Below are positions 1-8,897 of a DNA stretch of 64,000 nt, piece by piece. Numbering within the stretch: the stretch's first letter is position 1; each line of letters begins with the position of its first letter. The stretch is taken from the NCBI RefSeq assembly GCF_044594925.1, contig NZ_CP138991.1:3410001-3474000 (forward strand), in the 5' to 3' direction. A program made the translations under genes and the position numbers. A model generated the notes under the pieces. That model had not been told where the DNA came from. It was given only the letters and a program-made list of their open reading frames with translations, and searched no databases. Source of the DNA: Maribacter sp044594925 (GTDB taxonomy: Bacteria > Bacteroidota > Bacteroidia > Flavobacteriales > Flavobacteriaceae).

Positions 1-2
1 AT

Positions 3-101
3 GCTTTTCCGGGAGACCCAAGAAATTGGGAACAAACCAAATATGAAACGGCTAAATTAACGCAACTAGGGGAGCAATTATTGGGATTAAAAGCATGGTA
101 A
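3..101 (+). CDS. C-terminal fragment of an unidentified gene
   Basis: An open frame enters from the left edge and ends at TAA (99-101). It gives about 32 residues beginning AFPGDPRNWEQTKYE and ending GLKAW. The composition is typical of a soluble protein C-terminus, and it is followed by a normal 80-base gap before the next gene on the same strand. The fragment is too short to assign a family. An alternative ATG frame at position 1 yields only 19 codons and is less likely. Confidence 0.5.
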   Translation, partial: AFPGDPRNWEQTKYETAKLTQLGEQLLGLKAW

Positions 102-155
102 ACTGCTAAATCGTTAATAATCATAACCCTTTTAGGGGCGTTAGGGAAATAGTCT

Positions 156-163
156 TATTTTTG
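156..163 (+). promoter_or_regulatory. Bacteroidota -7 element before the SulP gene
   Basis: TATTTTTG matches TAnnTTTG, the -7 consensus of the primary sigma factor in Bacteroidota. It ends 19 bases before the GTG start. No clear -33 TTG lies at the usual distance, so the call rests on the -7 box and its position. Confidence 0.5.
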
Positions 164-182
164 CGCCCTTAAAATAGGAAGC

Positions 183-1811
183 GTGCGTAAGTATCTTAAT
201 TTATTCGATTTTAAACAAAAAGTAGATTACAAGACCGAAATCCTGTCGGGCTTAACCGTTGCCTTGGCATTGGTGCCAGAGGCCATCGCTTTTGCCTTAA
301 TTCCAGGTTTCTCTCCCTTAACGGGACTTTATGCCGCATTCATATTGGCTTTGGTCACTTCTATTTTAGGAGGGCGACCGGGAATGATATCCGGTGCAAC
401 AGGAGCAGTAGCGGTTATCTTCGTAGGATTGATACTAGAACTAAAGCGTAATTTTCCTGGAATAGAACCGGAAACTATATTGAACTATGTTTTTGCTACG
501 GTAATTATAGCAGGCGTGCTTCAGATTTTGGCAGGGGTCTTGCGATTAGGAAAGTTTATTCGTTTGGTGCCGCATCCGGTAATGTTCGGTTTTGTTAACG
601 GTCTGGCTATCATCATCTTTATGGCGCAGTTCCCCAACTTTTATGTGAAGGGTACGGAAACGCTATTAAGTGGTAGTTCCTTATACATTATGCTCGGTTT
701 AACACTGGTGACGATGCTGATTATTTGGGGGCTTCCAAAATTGACGAAAGCAGTACCTTCATCCTTGGTAGCTATCGTTGTGGTATCAGCAATTGTAATT
801 GGTTTTGGGGTAGATACCCTAACCGTGGCAGATACCATGCGCGAAGGAGAAAGCATCAAAGGTGGTTTTCCGCCCTTATCCATTCCGCAACTTCCCTTTA
901 CTTTGGAAACCTTTAAAATCATTATTCCTTATGCTGCAATTGTAGCAGGGGTAGGGTTAATAGAAAGTTTATTAACACTTAATATCATTGATGAAATTAC
1001 GGAGACCCGTGGTAGTGGTAACAAGGAATGTGTAGCGCAGGGAACTGCGAATATCCTTTCCGGATTTTTATCGGGAATGGGTGGTTGTGCTATGATCGGG
1101 CAAAGTTTAATTAATACGTCTTCGGGCGCACGTGCTAGGCTTTCAGGAATTACGGCGGCAGTAATGTTATTGGTGTTCATCATGTTCGGTTCTAGCCTTA
1201 TAGAACGTTTGCCTATGGCGGCCTTAGTAGGGCTTATGTTCATGGTGGCCATTGGTACTTTTGAATGGGCAAGTTTTAAGACCTTTCGTAAAATGCCGAA
1301 CTCGGATGTGGTAGTGATGGTTTTAGTAACCTTGATTACGGCTATTACCCATAACTTGGCAGTAGCGGTATTATTAGGGGTCATTATTTCTGCGCTGGCC
1401 TATTCTTGGGAGAATGCCAAACGTATTAGAGCAAGAAAGCATGTAGATGAAAATGGCGTTAAACATTATGAAATCTACGGACCTTTGTTTTTTGGGTCTA
1501 CGACCTTATTTGCGGAAAAGTTCGATGTTCAAAATGACCCGGAAGAGGTAATTATCGATTTTCAAGAGAGTCGTGTCGCGGATATGTCCGGAATCGAGGC
1601 TTTGAATAAGATTACGGAGCGTTATGCAAAGGCTGGAAAAAAAGTACACTTAAGACATTTGAGTAAGGACTGTATTCGACTTTTGGCCGATGCCGAAGAT
1701 ATTATTGATGTAAATGTCATGGAAGACCCGACCTATAAAGTAGCGGTCGATAAAGTTGCCAAAAAGAAAGAAGGCGATGGCGATAACCCCTTTAAACTAT
1801 GGGGATTGTAG
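183..1811 (+). CDS. SulP/SLC26 family anion permease with STAS domain
   Basis: A 542-residue inner-membrane transporter of the SulP family, which carries sulfate, bicarbonate or other anions. The N-terminus has the SulP signature region (LSGLTVALALVPEAIAFA, then a GLYAAF segment). About a dozen hydrophobic segments fill residues 20-430, and a soluble STAS domain follows at roughly 440-530, with the DMSGIEAL stretch typical of that fold. The GTG start at 183 is chosen because it puts MRKYLNLFDFKQKVDYKTEILSG directly before the first membrane segment and sits 19 bases after a -7 box. No carbonic anhydrase gene is adjacent that would point to bicarbonate, so the substrate stays open. Confidence 0.93.
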   Translation: MRKYLNLFDFKQKVDYKTEILSGLTVALALVPEAIAFALIPGFSPLTGLYAAFILALVTSILGGRPGMISGATGAVAVIFVGLILELKRNFPGIEPETILNYVFATVIIAGVLQILAGVLRLGKFIRLVPHPVMFGFVNGLAIIIFMAQFPNFYVKGTETLLSGSSLYIMLGLTLVTMLIIWGLPKLTKAVPSSLVAIVVVSAIVIGFGVDTLTVADTMREGESIKGGFPPLSIPQLPFTLETFKIIIPYAAIVAGVGLIESLLTLNIIDEITETRGSGNKECVAQGTANILSGFLSGMGGCAMIGQSLINTSSGARARLSGITAAVMLLVFIMFGSSLIERLPMAALVGLMFMVAIGTFEWASFKTFRKMPNSDVVVMVLVTLITAITHNLAVAVLLGVIISALAYSWENAKRIRARKHVDENGVKHYEIYGPLFFGSTTLFAEKFDVQNDPEEVIIDFQESRVADMSGIEALNKITERYAKAGKKVHLRHLSKDCIRLLADAEDIIDVNVMEDPTYKVAVDKVAKKKEGDGDNPFKLWGL

Positions 1812-1819
1812 ATTGTTCT

Positions 1820-2113
1820 TTAGCCTGTCCAGAACTGGACCAATAACCAAAGGATTCCTATAGCTCCTACAAAAGCCAAACCATAACGGCCTAATTCCTG
1901 AAGCCGCTCTTTTTTAGCCTCTGCAATAATCTTATCTCTGATTACCTTTTGTTGAAAGGGTGTTAGTTCCTTAAAGTGAAGTTGGGTGTCTCCCGTATAA
2001 CCTGCATAGGACTCCCTTATTTCTTTAAAACTACGGCGCTTATGTAATAAAGCCCTATTCGCTTTCACCGTTTTCATAGCGTGCATTGCAAAACCTCCTC
2101 CTCCCATAATCAT
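1820..2113 (-). CDS. small single-pass membrane protein, unknown function
   Basis: A 97-residue protein with a basic, helical N-terminal two thirds (RRSFKEIRESYAG, then a KELTPFQQKVIRDKI stretch) and one C-terminal membrane segment (GLAFVGAIGILWLLVQFW). It is convergent with the SulP gene, with an 8-base gap. I do not recognise a named domain. The charged-then-hydrophobic layout suggests a membrane-anchored protein facing the cytoplasm. The start is uncertain: M1, M3, M10 and M13 are all possible. Confidence 0.72.
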   Translation of the reverse strand: MIMGGGGFAMHAMKTVKANRALLHKRRSFKEIRESYAGYTGDTQLHFKELTPFQQKVIRDKIIAEAKKERLQELGRYGLAFVGAIGILWLLVQFWTG

Positions 2114-2176
2114 TGTCTTTACATATGGGTAGGGAAAACAGTAAAAATGTTACAAAAAAAAAGCCTCTAGCACCAG

Positions 2177-2866
2177 CTAGCAAACTCCTGTAGTAGGGTC
2201 GCAGCTATCACCTTCGCTTATCACTTCAATTGGAGCCACTTGGGCAAAAGCCTCCAAGAATACACTTTTAGGCTGCGCACCGCTGATGCCATATTTGTCA
2301 TTGATTATAAAGAAGGGCACTCCGGTTACACCCCGTTGTTGGTAATGTGCAATCTCCTGTTTTACGGCATAAGCAATATTCTCATCCGCTAGCACCTGAG
2401 TGGTTTTTTCAGCTTCCCAACCAAATTCACCCATAATCTGTATTAAAATCTCAGATTTGTTGAGGTGCAGATTTTCATCAAAATACGCCTTTAGAAAACG
2501 CTCTTTTAGTGCATCTTTAAATCCTTCTGCCCCTGCTACTTGCAATAACTGGTGTAAGGGCAAGGTGTTTACGGCAAGCCATTTATCTCCAAAATTAAAA
2601 GTAATTCCCTCTCCTTCTCCGGCCTCCACCAAACGGTCGGTCATTTCTTGTACTCGTTCTAAATCGCCAAATTTATTAGTGAGGTAGGTAACCCTATCCA
2701 AACCCTCGTCTGGGATTGTAGGGTCTAATTGATAGGGGTGCCATTCTATTTCTACGGGAGTACCTTTCCAATCTTTTATTGCTGCCTCAAGTCTTCGTTT
2801 ACCCACATAACACCATGGACAGGCAACATCGGATACGACAGCTACTTTTATCTTTTCTTCTTGCAT
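2177..2866 (-). CDS. FrnE-like DsbA family oxidoreductase
   Basis: A 229-residue thioredoxin-fold protein of the DSBA/FrnE group. The CPWC redox motif is at residues 16-19, followed by YVGKRRLE, the helical insertion typical of 2-hydroxychromene-2-carboxylate isomerase/FrnE proteins (about 60-150), and the cis-proline loop GVTGVPFFIIN near residue 180. There is no signal peptide, so it is likely a cytoplasmic dithiol-disulfide oxidoreductase. The C-terminus has two extra cysteines (CDPTTGVC). The gene is monocistronic by spacing, with gaps above 60 bases on both sides. Confidence 0.92.
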   Translation of the reverse strand: MQEEKIKVAVVSDVACPWCYVGKRRLEAAIKDWKGTPVEIEWHPYQLDPTIPDEGLDRVTYLTNKFGDLERVQEMTDRLVEAGEGEGITFNFGDKWLAVNTLPLHQLLQVAGAEGFKDALKERFLKAYFDENLHLNKSEILIQIMGEFGWEAEKTTQVLADENIAYAVKQEIAHYQQRGVTGVPFFIINDKYGISGAQPKSVFLEAFAQVAPIEVISEGDSCDPTTGVC

Positions 2867-2974
2867 CGCAAAAGGGGTCTTTTATTTTTGTTTTGAGCCT
2901 TATTGGTCGTGTTATAGTAAAAGAACTTACTCGTTTGTAGTGTTCCGGTGCTGACTAGGAATACCTAGGATAAA

Positions 2975-3748
2975 CTAATCTACAAATACTAAGTATTCTA
3001 TTCGAAAATCAGCGTTGTCCGGTCTTGTGATTTCTACGGAATAGCCAAAACCTTCCATTCGGTAACTGTACAGTATTTTCGTCAAGGTATTGTTCGTACG
3101 GGTGATACCCATATCACTGGACCATACTTCTTTCGGTTTGTTGGGTTCTTCCAATAGTTCTTTGTCGGGTCCAACAGGGTTTGGAAAGCCAAGCGTTTTA
3201 GGCAGCTCATAGATACTTGCAACCAGATAATAAACCTCATGCCAACTAGTGGCCGGTAGCGTGTAGGTATCTATAGCACCTTCATGAAAATCGGGGTCTG
3301 TAGATTTACTCTCAAAAGTTATACTAGGGAAAGTTTCTTTTAGTTTTAGAATGTATTCCTCGGTACTTTCATCGGGTAGACGTAATCTTATGGGGGAGAG
3401 GTATCCGCTAAAGGCGTAACCTACCTGCCCATCGTAACCAAGTTTCAGCATACTACCTTTAATATGTTCCACTTCTAGGGTTTCAGGGCTGCCTTTCTCT
3501 AAGCGCAGAACTTCACTTCCCAAGGGCATAGTCGCTAGTTTTTCACTATCCAAAGATGCTTCTTTCCGCAAGCTTAATCCGTTAGGGGCTATAACATATT
3601 GTTTTTCAGCTTCAAAGCTACTTTCAATATCGGTTTTAGTTGTTGTGGCTTCTTTTACAGTTTCGGTCTTTTGCGGCAGGGCTTTATCCTTACAGGAAAA
3701 CAGTCCAACACAAAGAAATGCAAAGAGGAAAATTTTTAAATTGGTCAT
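2975..3748 (-). CDS. SH3b-domain lipoprotein
   Basis: A 257-residue predicted lipoprotein. The signal peptide ends in the lipobox LFSC, with the cysteine at residue 19. A threonine/lysine-rich linker precedes a bacterial SH3-like domain at about 50-120 (APNGLSLRKEASLDSEK, VGYAFSGYLSP). SH3b domains usually bind peptidoglycan or mediate envelope interactions. The C-terminal half (120-257) has no domain I recognise. It stands alone on the minus strand and was probably transported to the periplasmic or outer-membrane face. Confidence 0.85.
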   Translation of the reverse strand: MTNLKIFLFAFLCVGLFSCKDKALPQKTETVKEATTTKTDIESSFEAEKQYVIAPNGLSLRKEASLDSEKLATMPLGSEVLRLEKGSPETLEVEHIKGSMLKLGYDGQVGYAFSGYLSPIRLRLPDESTEEYILKLKETFPSITFESKSTDPDFHEGAIDTYTLPATSWHEVYYLVASIYELPKTLGFPNPVGPDKELLEEPNKPKEVWSSDMGITRTNNTLTKILYSYRMEGFGYSVEITRPDNADFRIEYLVFVD

Positions 3749-3896
3749 GATAGCAGGTATTTTTTACTCGATAATCGAGATTTATATGCTCCTAGGCTTA
3801 CGTTGAAATTAAATGTTATTTTCCTTTTAATGCTTACCCCCTAGGTAGTTTACTGGACTAAAATTAAGGTATTCGCACTACAAAATACCTAAGCAT

Positions 3897-4478
3897 TTAT
3901 TTAGATTCCAACAAATAGTGCGTAGCAATAAAGAATAGGGAAATGGCCTCTCCCCAAAATAAGCTAAAAAGTCCAATGAAATCTAACGCTAAAACTACGG
4001 GCAGTACTACCGCTATTGCCAGCACATAGCGCGTCCATTCCTTTTTATCATTGGATACAAATGCGGTAATGATGGCAGAACCTAAAAAGAACAGGATAGC
4101 AAAGGCATAATGCCAGATGGGATAATCTAAATGCGGAAAATAGATAACACCGAATAAGGCGATACCCAGGATAATATTATAACCTTTACCGACTTTTTTA
4201 ATCGTTTGCTGCGCTGCATGTTGTGGTTGTAAATGGATGGCCCCGTTAAAAATGAACATGGCACCCGCTAGCGCCAAAAGACTTCCGTACCAGTAACTAT
4301 GGCACATGTACACATAGTTGCTAATACTATCTCGTAGCGTACGCCCGTCATCTGCGAGCCAAAGTATAAAAGGGGTCAGTACCAAAATACAGGCAATAAT
4401 ACGCTCCGCCTTTACTTTAGGTTCTATGGCATGATATATTTTCTCGGTTTTTACCTTAATGTGCTGAAGCATTTGCAT
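3897..4478 (-). CDS. multi-pass membrane protein, unknown function
   Basis: A 193-residue protein with about six hydrophobic segments (IIACILVLTPFILWLA, YWYGSLLALAGAMFIF, YNIILGIALFGVIYF and three more). The first loop carries a conserved-looking RDSISNYVYM stretch seen in small Bacteroidota membrane proteins. No catalytic motif is evident. It is divergent from the phosphatase-superfamily gene, and 126 bases separate the two start codons. An internal start at M3 is also possible. Confidence 0.8.
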   Translation of the reverse strand: MQMLQHIKVKTEKIYHAIEPKVKAERIIACILVLTPFILWLADDGRTLRDSISNYVYMCHSYWYGSLLALAGAMFIFNGAIHLQPQHAAQQTIKKVGKGYNIILGIALFGVIYFPHLDYPIWHYAFAILFFLGSAIITAFVSNDKKEWTRYVLAIAVVLPVVLALDFIGLFSLFWGEAISLFFIATHYLLESK

Positions 4479-4604
4479 GACTTATTATTTACGGAATACT
4501 TGGCTTTTAAAGTACTAAGAAAAAAGGAGTTAGCATTTACTTCTATTCGAATACCAAGAAAATCCTGCGTAACTTTCAACAGTCCAATCAAAATTGATCG
4601 TAGT

Positions 4605-5687
4605 ATGAAACGGCACCTTGATCTTCTCGTAGTATTTCTTTTCTTTTCCGTATCGATAATGGCACAAAATGAGGACACCAAGGTGGTGCTGATTACGCTA
4701 GATGGTCTGCGTTGGCAGGAGCTTTTTACAGGAGTAGATGCACTTCTGGTAACGAATACCGATTTCGTAAACGATACTACAAGTTTAAAAGAAGAATTTT
4801 GGCGAGAGGATGCTAAGAAACGCAGGGAAGTTCTATTTCCTTTTTTATGGTCGTATGGAGCTACAAATGGCCAATTACATGGTAATAGAACCTTGGGCAG
4901 TAAAATGAACCTTAGTAATAACCTGTGGTTCAGTTATCCGGGATATAACGAAATCCTTTCCGGGTTTGCGGACGATAGCCGTATTACTAGTAATGATAAA
5001 GTACCGAATCCTAACAAAACGGTTTTGGAAATTACGAACAGGTCGGCCAAGTATAGGGGAAAGGTTGCGGCTTTTGGCAGTTGGGATGTGTTTCCGTATA
5101 TCGTAAACGAGGCCCGTTCCGGTGTACCGGTTAATGCGGGGTTCGATTTAGCAGAGGGCAATGACCTTACGGAACGAGAAAAATTCTTGAATCAGTTACA
5201 ACCAAAAGTACCCAGTCCTTGGGCCACCGTTCGGTTAGATGCTTTTACCCATTATTATGCGGTGGAATACATGAAAAAGAACCATCCGGAATTGATGTAT
5301 ATCGCTTATGGTGAAACCGATGATTTTGCACACGATGGGGATTATTCGGCCTACTTGCATGCTGCCCACAATACCGATGCATTGCTTGCGGAATTATGGA
5401 AACTCACCCAGTCCGACCCATTTTATAAGGACAATACCCTCTTTTTGATTACCACGGACCATGGGCGAGGTACGCAACCGCTAGAAACTTGGAAAGGGCA
5501 TGGTGCTTCCGTTGCCGGCGCTGGTGCGGTCTGGCTTATTGCTTATGGTAAAGGCGTAACTGCCAAGGGAGAAGTTTCTAAGAGCGAACAATGGTTCAGT
5601 AACCAAGTTGCGCCTACTATTTTAAAGGCTTTACAAATAGCTGGTGATGAAGAACAAATGCAAGGCAAGCCCTTGGTTTTGGACTAG
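4605..5687 (+). CDS. secreted alkaline phosphatase superfamily protein
   Basis: A 360-residue exported protein of the alkaline phosphatase/phosphodiesterase superfamily. The ATG at 4605 is chosen because it starts a clean signal peptide (MKRHLDLLVVFLFFSVSIMAQ); the open frame upstream runs into the divergent gene. Metal-site motifs are visible in order: VLITLDGLRWQELF near the mature N-terminus, GETDDFAHDGD in the middle, then TTDHGRG and a late GHG. The spacing fits type I phosphodiesterase/sulfatase-like enzymes. The nucleophile is not obvious, since the first loop lacks the usual N-T/S-P arrangement, so the substrate cannot be named. Confidence 0.88.
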   Translation: MKRHLDLLVVFLFFSVSIMAQNEDTKVVLITLDGLRWQELFTGVDALLVTNTDFVNDTTSLKEEFWREDAKKRREVLFPFLWSYGATNGQLHGNRTLGSKMNLSNNLWFSYPGYNEILSGFADDSRITSNDKVPNPNKTVLEITNRSAKYRGKVAAFGSWDVFPYIVNEARSGVPVNAGFDLAEGNDLTEREKFLNQLQPKVPSPWATVRLDAFTHYYAVEYMKKNHPELMYIAYGETDDFAHDGDYSAYLHAAHNTDALLAELWKLTQSDPFYKDNTLFLITTDHGRGTQPLETWKGHGASVAGAGAVWLIAYGKGVTAKGEVSKSEQWFSNQVAPTILKALQIAGDEEQMQGKPLVLD

Positions 5688-5777
5688 TTTTTATTAAAGT
5701 GAACGCCTCGACTCCGCTCAGGACATTGCCCTTTGGAACAGGACATCGACTAGGCCGGACATTCATGCCACAATAAC

Positions 5778-5785
5778 TACCTTTG
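5778..5785 (+). promoter_or_regulatory. -7 element immediately before the TlpA-like gene
   Basis: TACCTTTG is a perfect TAnnTTTG match ending only 6 bases before the ATG at 5792. With the usual spacing, transcription would begin at or next to the start codon, giving a leaderless or nearly leaderless mRNA. No -33 TTG is seen at 17-23 bases. Confidence 0.45.
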
Positions 5786-5791
5786 GTATTG

Positions 5792-6358
5792 ATGAAAAAA
5801 CGGAAATTTTCCTTTAGTGATATCCTGTTCGTAGTCTTTATAGGGCTGTTGCTATTCCCTCAAACCCGAACGCCCATACAGGTCGCTTTGAACAAAGTGC
5901 GTGTTGCCGTATTTTCTCCCAGTGTGTTAGATGGGGAAGAGCGGACACAATTACAACCGTTTACCTATCGTGTAGCAACTATGGACGGAGCACAGCTGTC
6001 TGTGCCTATAGGCGATGGAAAAATCACCTTTATCAGTTATTGGGCCACTTGGTGTCCGCCCTGTATTGCTGAATTACCGAGTATACAAAAGTTACATGCG
6101 GATTATGGAGAACAGGTCACGTTTTTGTTACTGACCAATGAAAAGCCCGAGACCGTAAAGCGATTTTTGAAAAAGAAGGCTTTGGACCTACCGGTTTTTA
6201 TCCCTCAAATGAAGGCTCCGGAAGCCTTATATGAAACCAGTATTCCCACGAATTATGTGTTGGACCAAAAAGGCAAAATCATTATCAAGGAAACAGGTGC
6301 GGCCAATTGGAACAGTAAAAGAGTACGGCAGCTCCTTAATAATCTCTTGCAAGAATAG
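5792..6358 (+). CDS. TlpA-like membrane-anchored thioredoxin
   Basis: A 188-residue protein with an N-terminal membrane anchor (FSDILFVVFIGLLLFP) and a periplasmic thioredoxin fold. The redox motif sits in WATWCPPCIAELP (C-P-P-C), followed by a TlpA-type core (VTFLLLTNEK) and the cis-proline SIPTNYVLD. Proteins of this kind reduce disulfides in the periplasm, for example during cytochrome c maturation. The ATG at 5792 is preferred over a TTG three codons upstream, which lies inside the -7 box. The preceding 100 bases hold fragments resembling dispersed intergenic repeats (TCGACTCCGCTCAGG). Confidence 0.9.
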   Translation: MKKRKFSFSDILFVVFIGLLLFPQTRTPIQVALNKVRVAVFSPSVLDGEERTQLQPFTYRVATMDGAQLSVPIGDGKITFISYWATWCPPCIAELPSIQKLHADYGEQVTFLLLTNEKPETVKRFLKKKALDLPVFIPQMKAPEALYETSIPTNYVLDQKGKIIIKETGAANWNSKRVRQLLNNLLQE

Positions 6359-6502
6359 CACATGTGCTAAAGCGTTCACTTCACTTATCCATGCTTTTGC
6401 ACATGATTAACCACCATTGACAACATATTGTAGGAATTTACTTATAAATAGTACATTTTTGAATTGGTCTAAGAAGGGCCGTTTCATCTAAAAAAACATG
6501 CT

Positions 6503-8185
6503 ATGAAGGAATTCTCTAAACGTCGGGTAAGACTCGTATTTATACTTTCTCTTTTAACCACCGTCATTTCGACGCTATGGTTCTTTTTAGCTAAAAGCTT
6601 GGAATTGGACGAGTTAAGTCTTTATATTGGGGCAACCGTACCATTTTTTATAGCTGCTGCTATCATCTCTAAGGTAGGTAACCTTACCCTGGCGCGTATT
6701 ATTTATCTCATAGCTTTTAATATCAGCGTAGCCATTACTTCCTCTTTCATCGGAAAGGCAGGTAGTGTGGAGTTTATATTGATGTTTGCCATGGCATTGC
6801 CTTTTGTCTTTTTCTCGTTCAGACGAGAAAAAAGCCATATCGTAATTTTTCCGGCCTTATCCATGACGCTTTGGTTTTTGCTTTACCTTACGGATTTTAA
6901 TTTGTTTACCGTCGCCAAGATGGATACGGTACTTGCGGTCAAGTATATTTATCCTGTTTCTATTTTCACTACGGCGGTACTGGTAACCTATCAATTGATA
7001 TTTTTCTGTTTGATTAACGCCCGCTTTTATTCCAACATACAGGAGCAACGGGAAGATGCCATTGAAGCTTCCAATGCCAAGTCCCAATTTTTGAGTATGA
7101 TGAGTCATGAAATTCGGACGCCAATGAATGCGATTATAGGCCTCTCCCACATTCTAGGGGACACCAATCCCAGACCGGACCAGGAGGAAAATATAGAAGC
7201 ATTGAATTACTCTGGCAAAATTCTTTTGAATTTACTGAACAATGTGCTGGATTACAGTAAGATGGAAACTAGGGGTGTGGAACTGGATGCCATTCCCACG
7301 AATGTTATGACAGCAGTAAAACAAATAAAAAAGATTCACGAGCCGGGTTGTTTAAGTAAGGGAATCACGTTTAACTTGGAGGTAGACGAAGCACTTCCCA
7401 CGGTGCATTTAGATATTGTACGTTTCAATCAAGTGATCAATAATTTGGTCACGAATGCCATAAAGTTTACGAAGACAGGAAGTGTCACCCTAAGAATTTC
7501 AAAACAAGAAGAACTAGACGGGCATGTGCGCATGCGTACCGAAATCATAGATACCGGTATTGGTATTAGTAAAGCACAACAAGAGAATATATGGCAGCCC
7601 TTCACCCAAGCATCGGTGAGTACAAATCGTTTGTATGGCGGTACCGGACTTGGTCTTCCTATAGTAAAAGCCGTAGTAGAGGCTATGGGGTCTACGGTTA
7701 AAATTGAAAGCGAATTAGAAAAAGGGAGTAGGTTTTATTTCGATTTAGAATTAAAGGCGATATCCAAAGAATCGCTAAGTCACAGTGGTAGAAAAAAAGA
7801 GCGTAATCTAAACGGTAGAAGAATACTGCTTGTAGAGGATAACAAAATAAATATCATGGTCGGGAAGCAGATATTGGAAAAGGCCAACTTGGTGGTAGAT
7901 GTTGCCTATGATGGTCTTATGGCGGTAAACATGGTGAAGAAAAACGATTATTGTGCCGTGCTGATGGATATTCAAATGCCTGTGATGGACGGCTATACCT
8001 CTTCTATGGAAATAAGAAAATTCAATACGGAATTGCCTATTTTGGCATTATCGGCATCGGTGTTTTTAGAAGTAAAAAGTAAGATAGAGAAGAGCGGCAT
8101 GAACGGCTTTATCTTTAAACCTTTTGACCCGGAAGACCTCTATAACAGAATAGAAGAGGTGATGGATGTGCCACTTGCTTCGTAA
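6503..8185 (+). CDS. hybrid sensor histidine kinase/response regulator
   Basis: A 560-residue membrane hybrid kinase. About six membrane segments occupy residues 10-175 and there is no periplasmic sensor domain, so the membrane part itself is the likely sensor. A HisKA domain follows with MSHEIRTPMN (His202). The HATPase domain has an N-box (NLVTNAIKF, about 314), DTGIGI and GGTGLGL. The C-terminal receiver domain starts at ILLVEDNKIN and has phospho-acceptor Asp489 in LMDIQMP. No output DNA-binding domain is present, so phosphate presumably passes to another protein. No partner gene is adjacent. Confidence 0.95.
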   Translation: MKEFSKRRVRLVFILSLLTTVISTLWFFLAKSLELDELSLYIGATVPFFIAAAIISKVGNLTLARIIYLIAFNISVAITSSFIGKAGSVEFILMFAMALPFVFFSFRREKSHIVIFPALSMTLWFLLYLTDFNLFTVAKMDTVLAVKYIYPVSIFTTAVLVTYQLIFFCLINARFYSNIQEQREDAIEASNAKSQFLSMMSHEIRTPMNAIIGLSHILGDTNPRPDQEENIEALNYSGKILLNLLNNVLDYSKMETRGVELDAIPTNVMTAVKQIKKIHEPGCLSKGITFNLEVDEALPTVHLDIVRFNQVINNLVTNAIKFTKTGSVTLRISKQEELDGHVRMRTEIIDTGIGISKAQQENIWQPFTQASVSTNRLYGGTGLGLPIVKAVVEAMGSTVKIESELEKGSRFYFDLELKAISKESLSHSGRKKERNLNGRRILLVEDNKINIMVGKQILEKANLVVDVAYDGLMAVNMVKKNDYCAVLMDIQMPVMDGYTSSMEIRKFNTELPILALSASVFLEVKSKIEKSGMNGFIFKPFDPEDLYNRIEEVMDVPLAS

Positions 8186-8260
8186 TGTTAGTGTCATGCA
8201 ACCTACAAAATAACTTTCCTTTAAAAAGTTTGAAGTACCTCGATAAGGTGCTATCCCGTT

Positions 8261-8551
8261 TTAATCGTAGGGAATACGGTCACGGATAGTACCGTCTGCC
8301 CTGTGGATAATAACATCGGCTTGGTGTTTTCTGGCAATGGTCTTCGCTTTGTTAATGGCCGTACTTTGTTTTCTATGTTTGGAGGTAATACGTTTATTCC
8401 CTTCGCGCCGTACCGCCCAATCTTCCTTATAAGGAACCACATGCTGGTGCCAAGTTCTTTTCCTGTTCCCTTCTCGGGAGCTCTTAAAGAAAACTTCTAC
8501 CAATTCTATTAAAATGGTGATCCAAGATTTGGAGGAGGTGTTTTTTGGCAT
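8261..8551 (-). CDS. DUF2188 domain protein
   Basis: A 96-residue basic protein. The C-terminal half matches the DUF2188 pattern: WAVRREGNKRITSKH, then a helix of alternating Ala/Lys (AINKAKTIARKHQ) and VIIHRADGTIRDR. The role of the family is unknown; members are small cytoplasmic proteins. It marks the left edge of the accessory block, and the next 530 bases hold repeats and no gene. Confidence 0.85.
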   Translation of the reverse strand: MPKNTSSKSWITILIELVEVFFKSSREGNRKRTWHQHVVPYKEDWAVRREGNKRITSKHRKQSTAINKAKTIARKHQADVIIHRADGTIRDRIPYD

Positions 8552-8610
8552 AGCGATAAATCTTGGGCACCAAGATACTTTATTTGAATTTATTTAATTC
8601 ACCGCGTTGT

Positions 8611-8694
8611 CAGTTTGAGTAGCTTCTTGGAAGAGACGTTGTTCCCAAGGCTTCGGAAATTCACTTGAAGTGACGCTCAGGTTTCAAGTACTAT
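8611..8694 (+). repeat. dispersed intergenic repeat, copy A
   Basis: The unit begins GTCAGTTTGAGTAGC, continues with TGGAAGAGACGTTGT, and ends with a 36-base segment at 8659-8694 (AAATTCAC...TACT). Copy B at 8712-8849 repeats both parts in the same orientation, and the 36-base segment differs at one position only. The start resembles copies at 12295 and 21611. Such GTCAGTTCGAGTG / TATCGAGAAC elements resemble dispersed intergenic repeats of flavobacterial genomes. Confidence 0.8.
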
Positions 8695-8711
8695 TACGTT
8701 TTTTTCTTTTT

Positions 8712-8849
8712 GTCAGTTCGAGTGGCGTCCTGGAAGAGACGTTGTATCGAGAACATTTTGGGACACCTGAGCTTCTCCCCCTAAGCTTCGGGGCTAATTT
8801 TCTCGTGCCTTGGAAATTCACGTGAAGTGACGCTCAGGTTTCAAGTACT
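8712..8849 (+). repeat. dispersed intergenic repeat, copy B
   Basis: It begins GTCAGTTCGAGTGGC, contains TGGAAGAGACGTTG and TATCGAGAAC (8745-8754), then a GC-rich part (CCTAAGCTTCGGGGCTA), and ends with the same 36-base segment as copy A (8814-8849). The GC-rich part also recurs at 21690-21710. GTTCGAGT and TATCGAGAAC are imperfect inverted copies, so a transcript could fold into a hairpin. Confidence 0.8.
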
Positions 8850-8897
8850 CTAAAACACATATTGGCAATTGTCCCGTGAATAGCTTAAATTGTAAAA

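Noticed and set aside
929..1384. 151-residue open frame antisense to the SulP gene
   Set aside because: It lies wholly within a clear transporter gene, shows no domain, and reflects the codon bias of the opposite strand.
4431..4604. Upstream extension of the phosphatase-superfamily gene
   Set aside because: The added 58 residues would overlap the divergent gene and bury the signal peptide that begins at 4605.
6357..6368. Perfect 12-base palindrome AGCACATGTGCT at the TlpA-like stop codon
   Set aside because: It is short, overlaps the stop codon, has no T-run and does not recur in the window that I could see, so neither terminator nor operator is supported.
8611..8849. tRNA-like GTTCGA strings
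   Set aside because: They belong to the GTCAGTTCGAGTG repeat. No cloverleaf or acceptor stem can be formed, and no tRNA gene was found elsewhere in the window.
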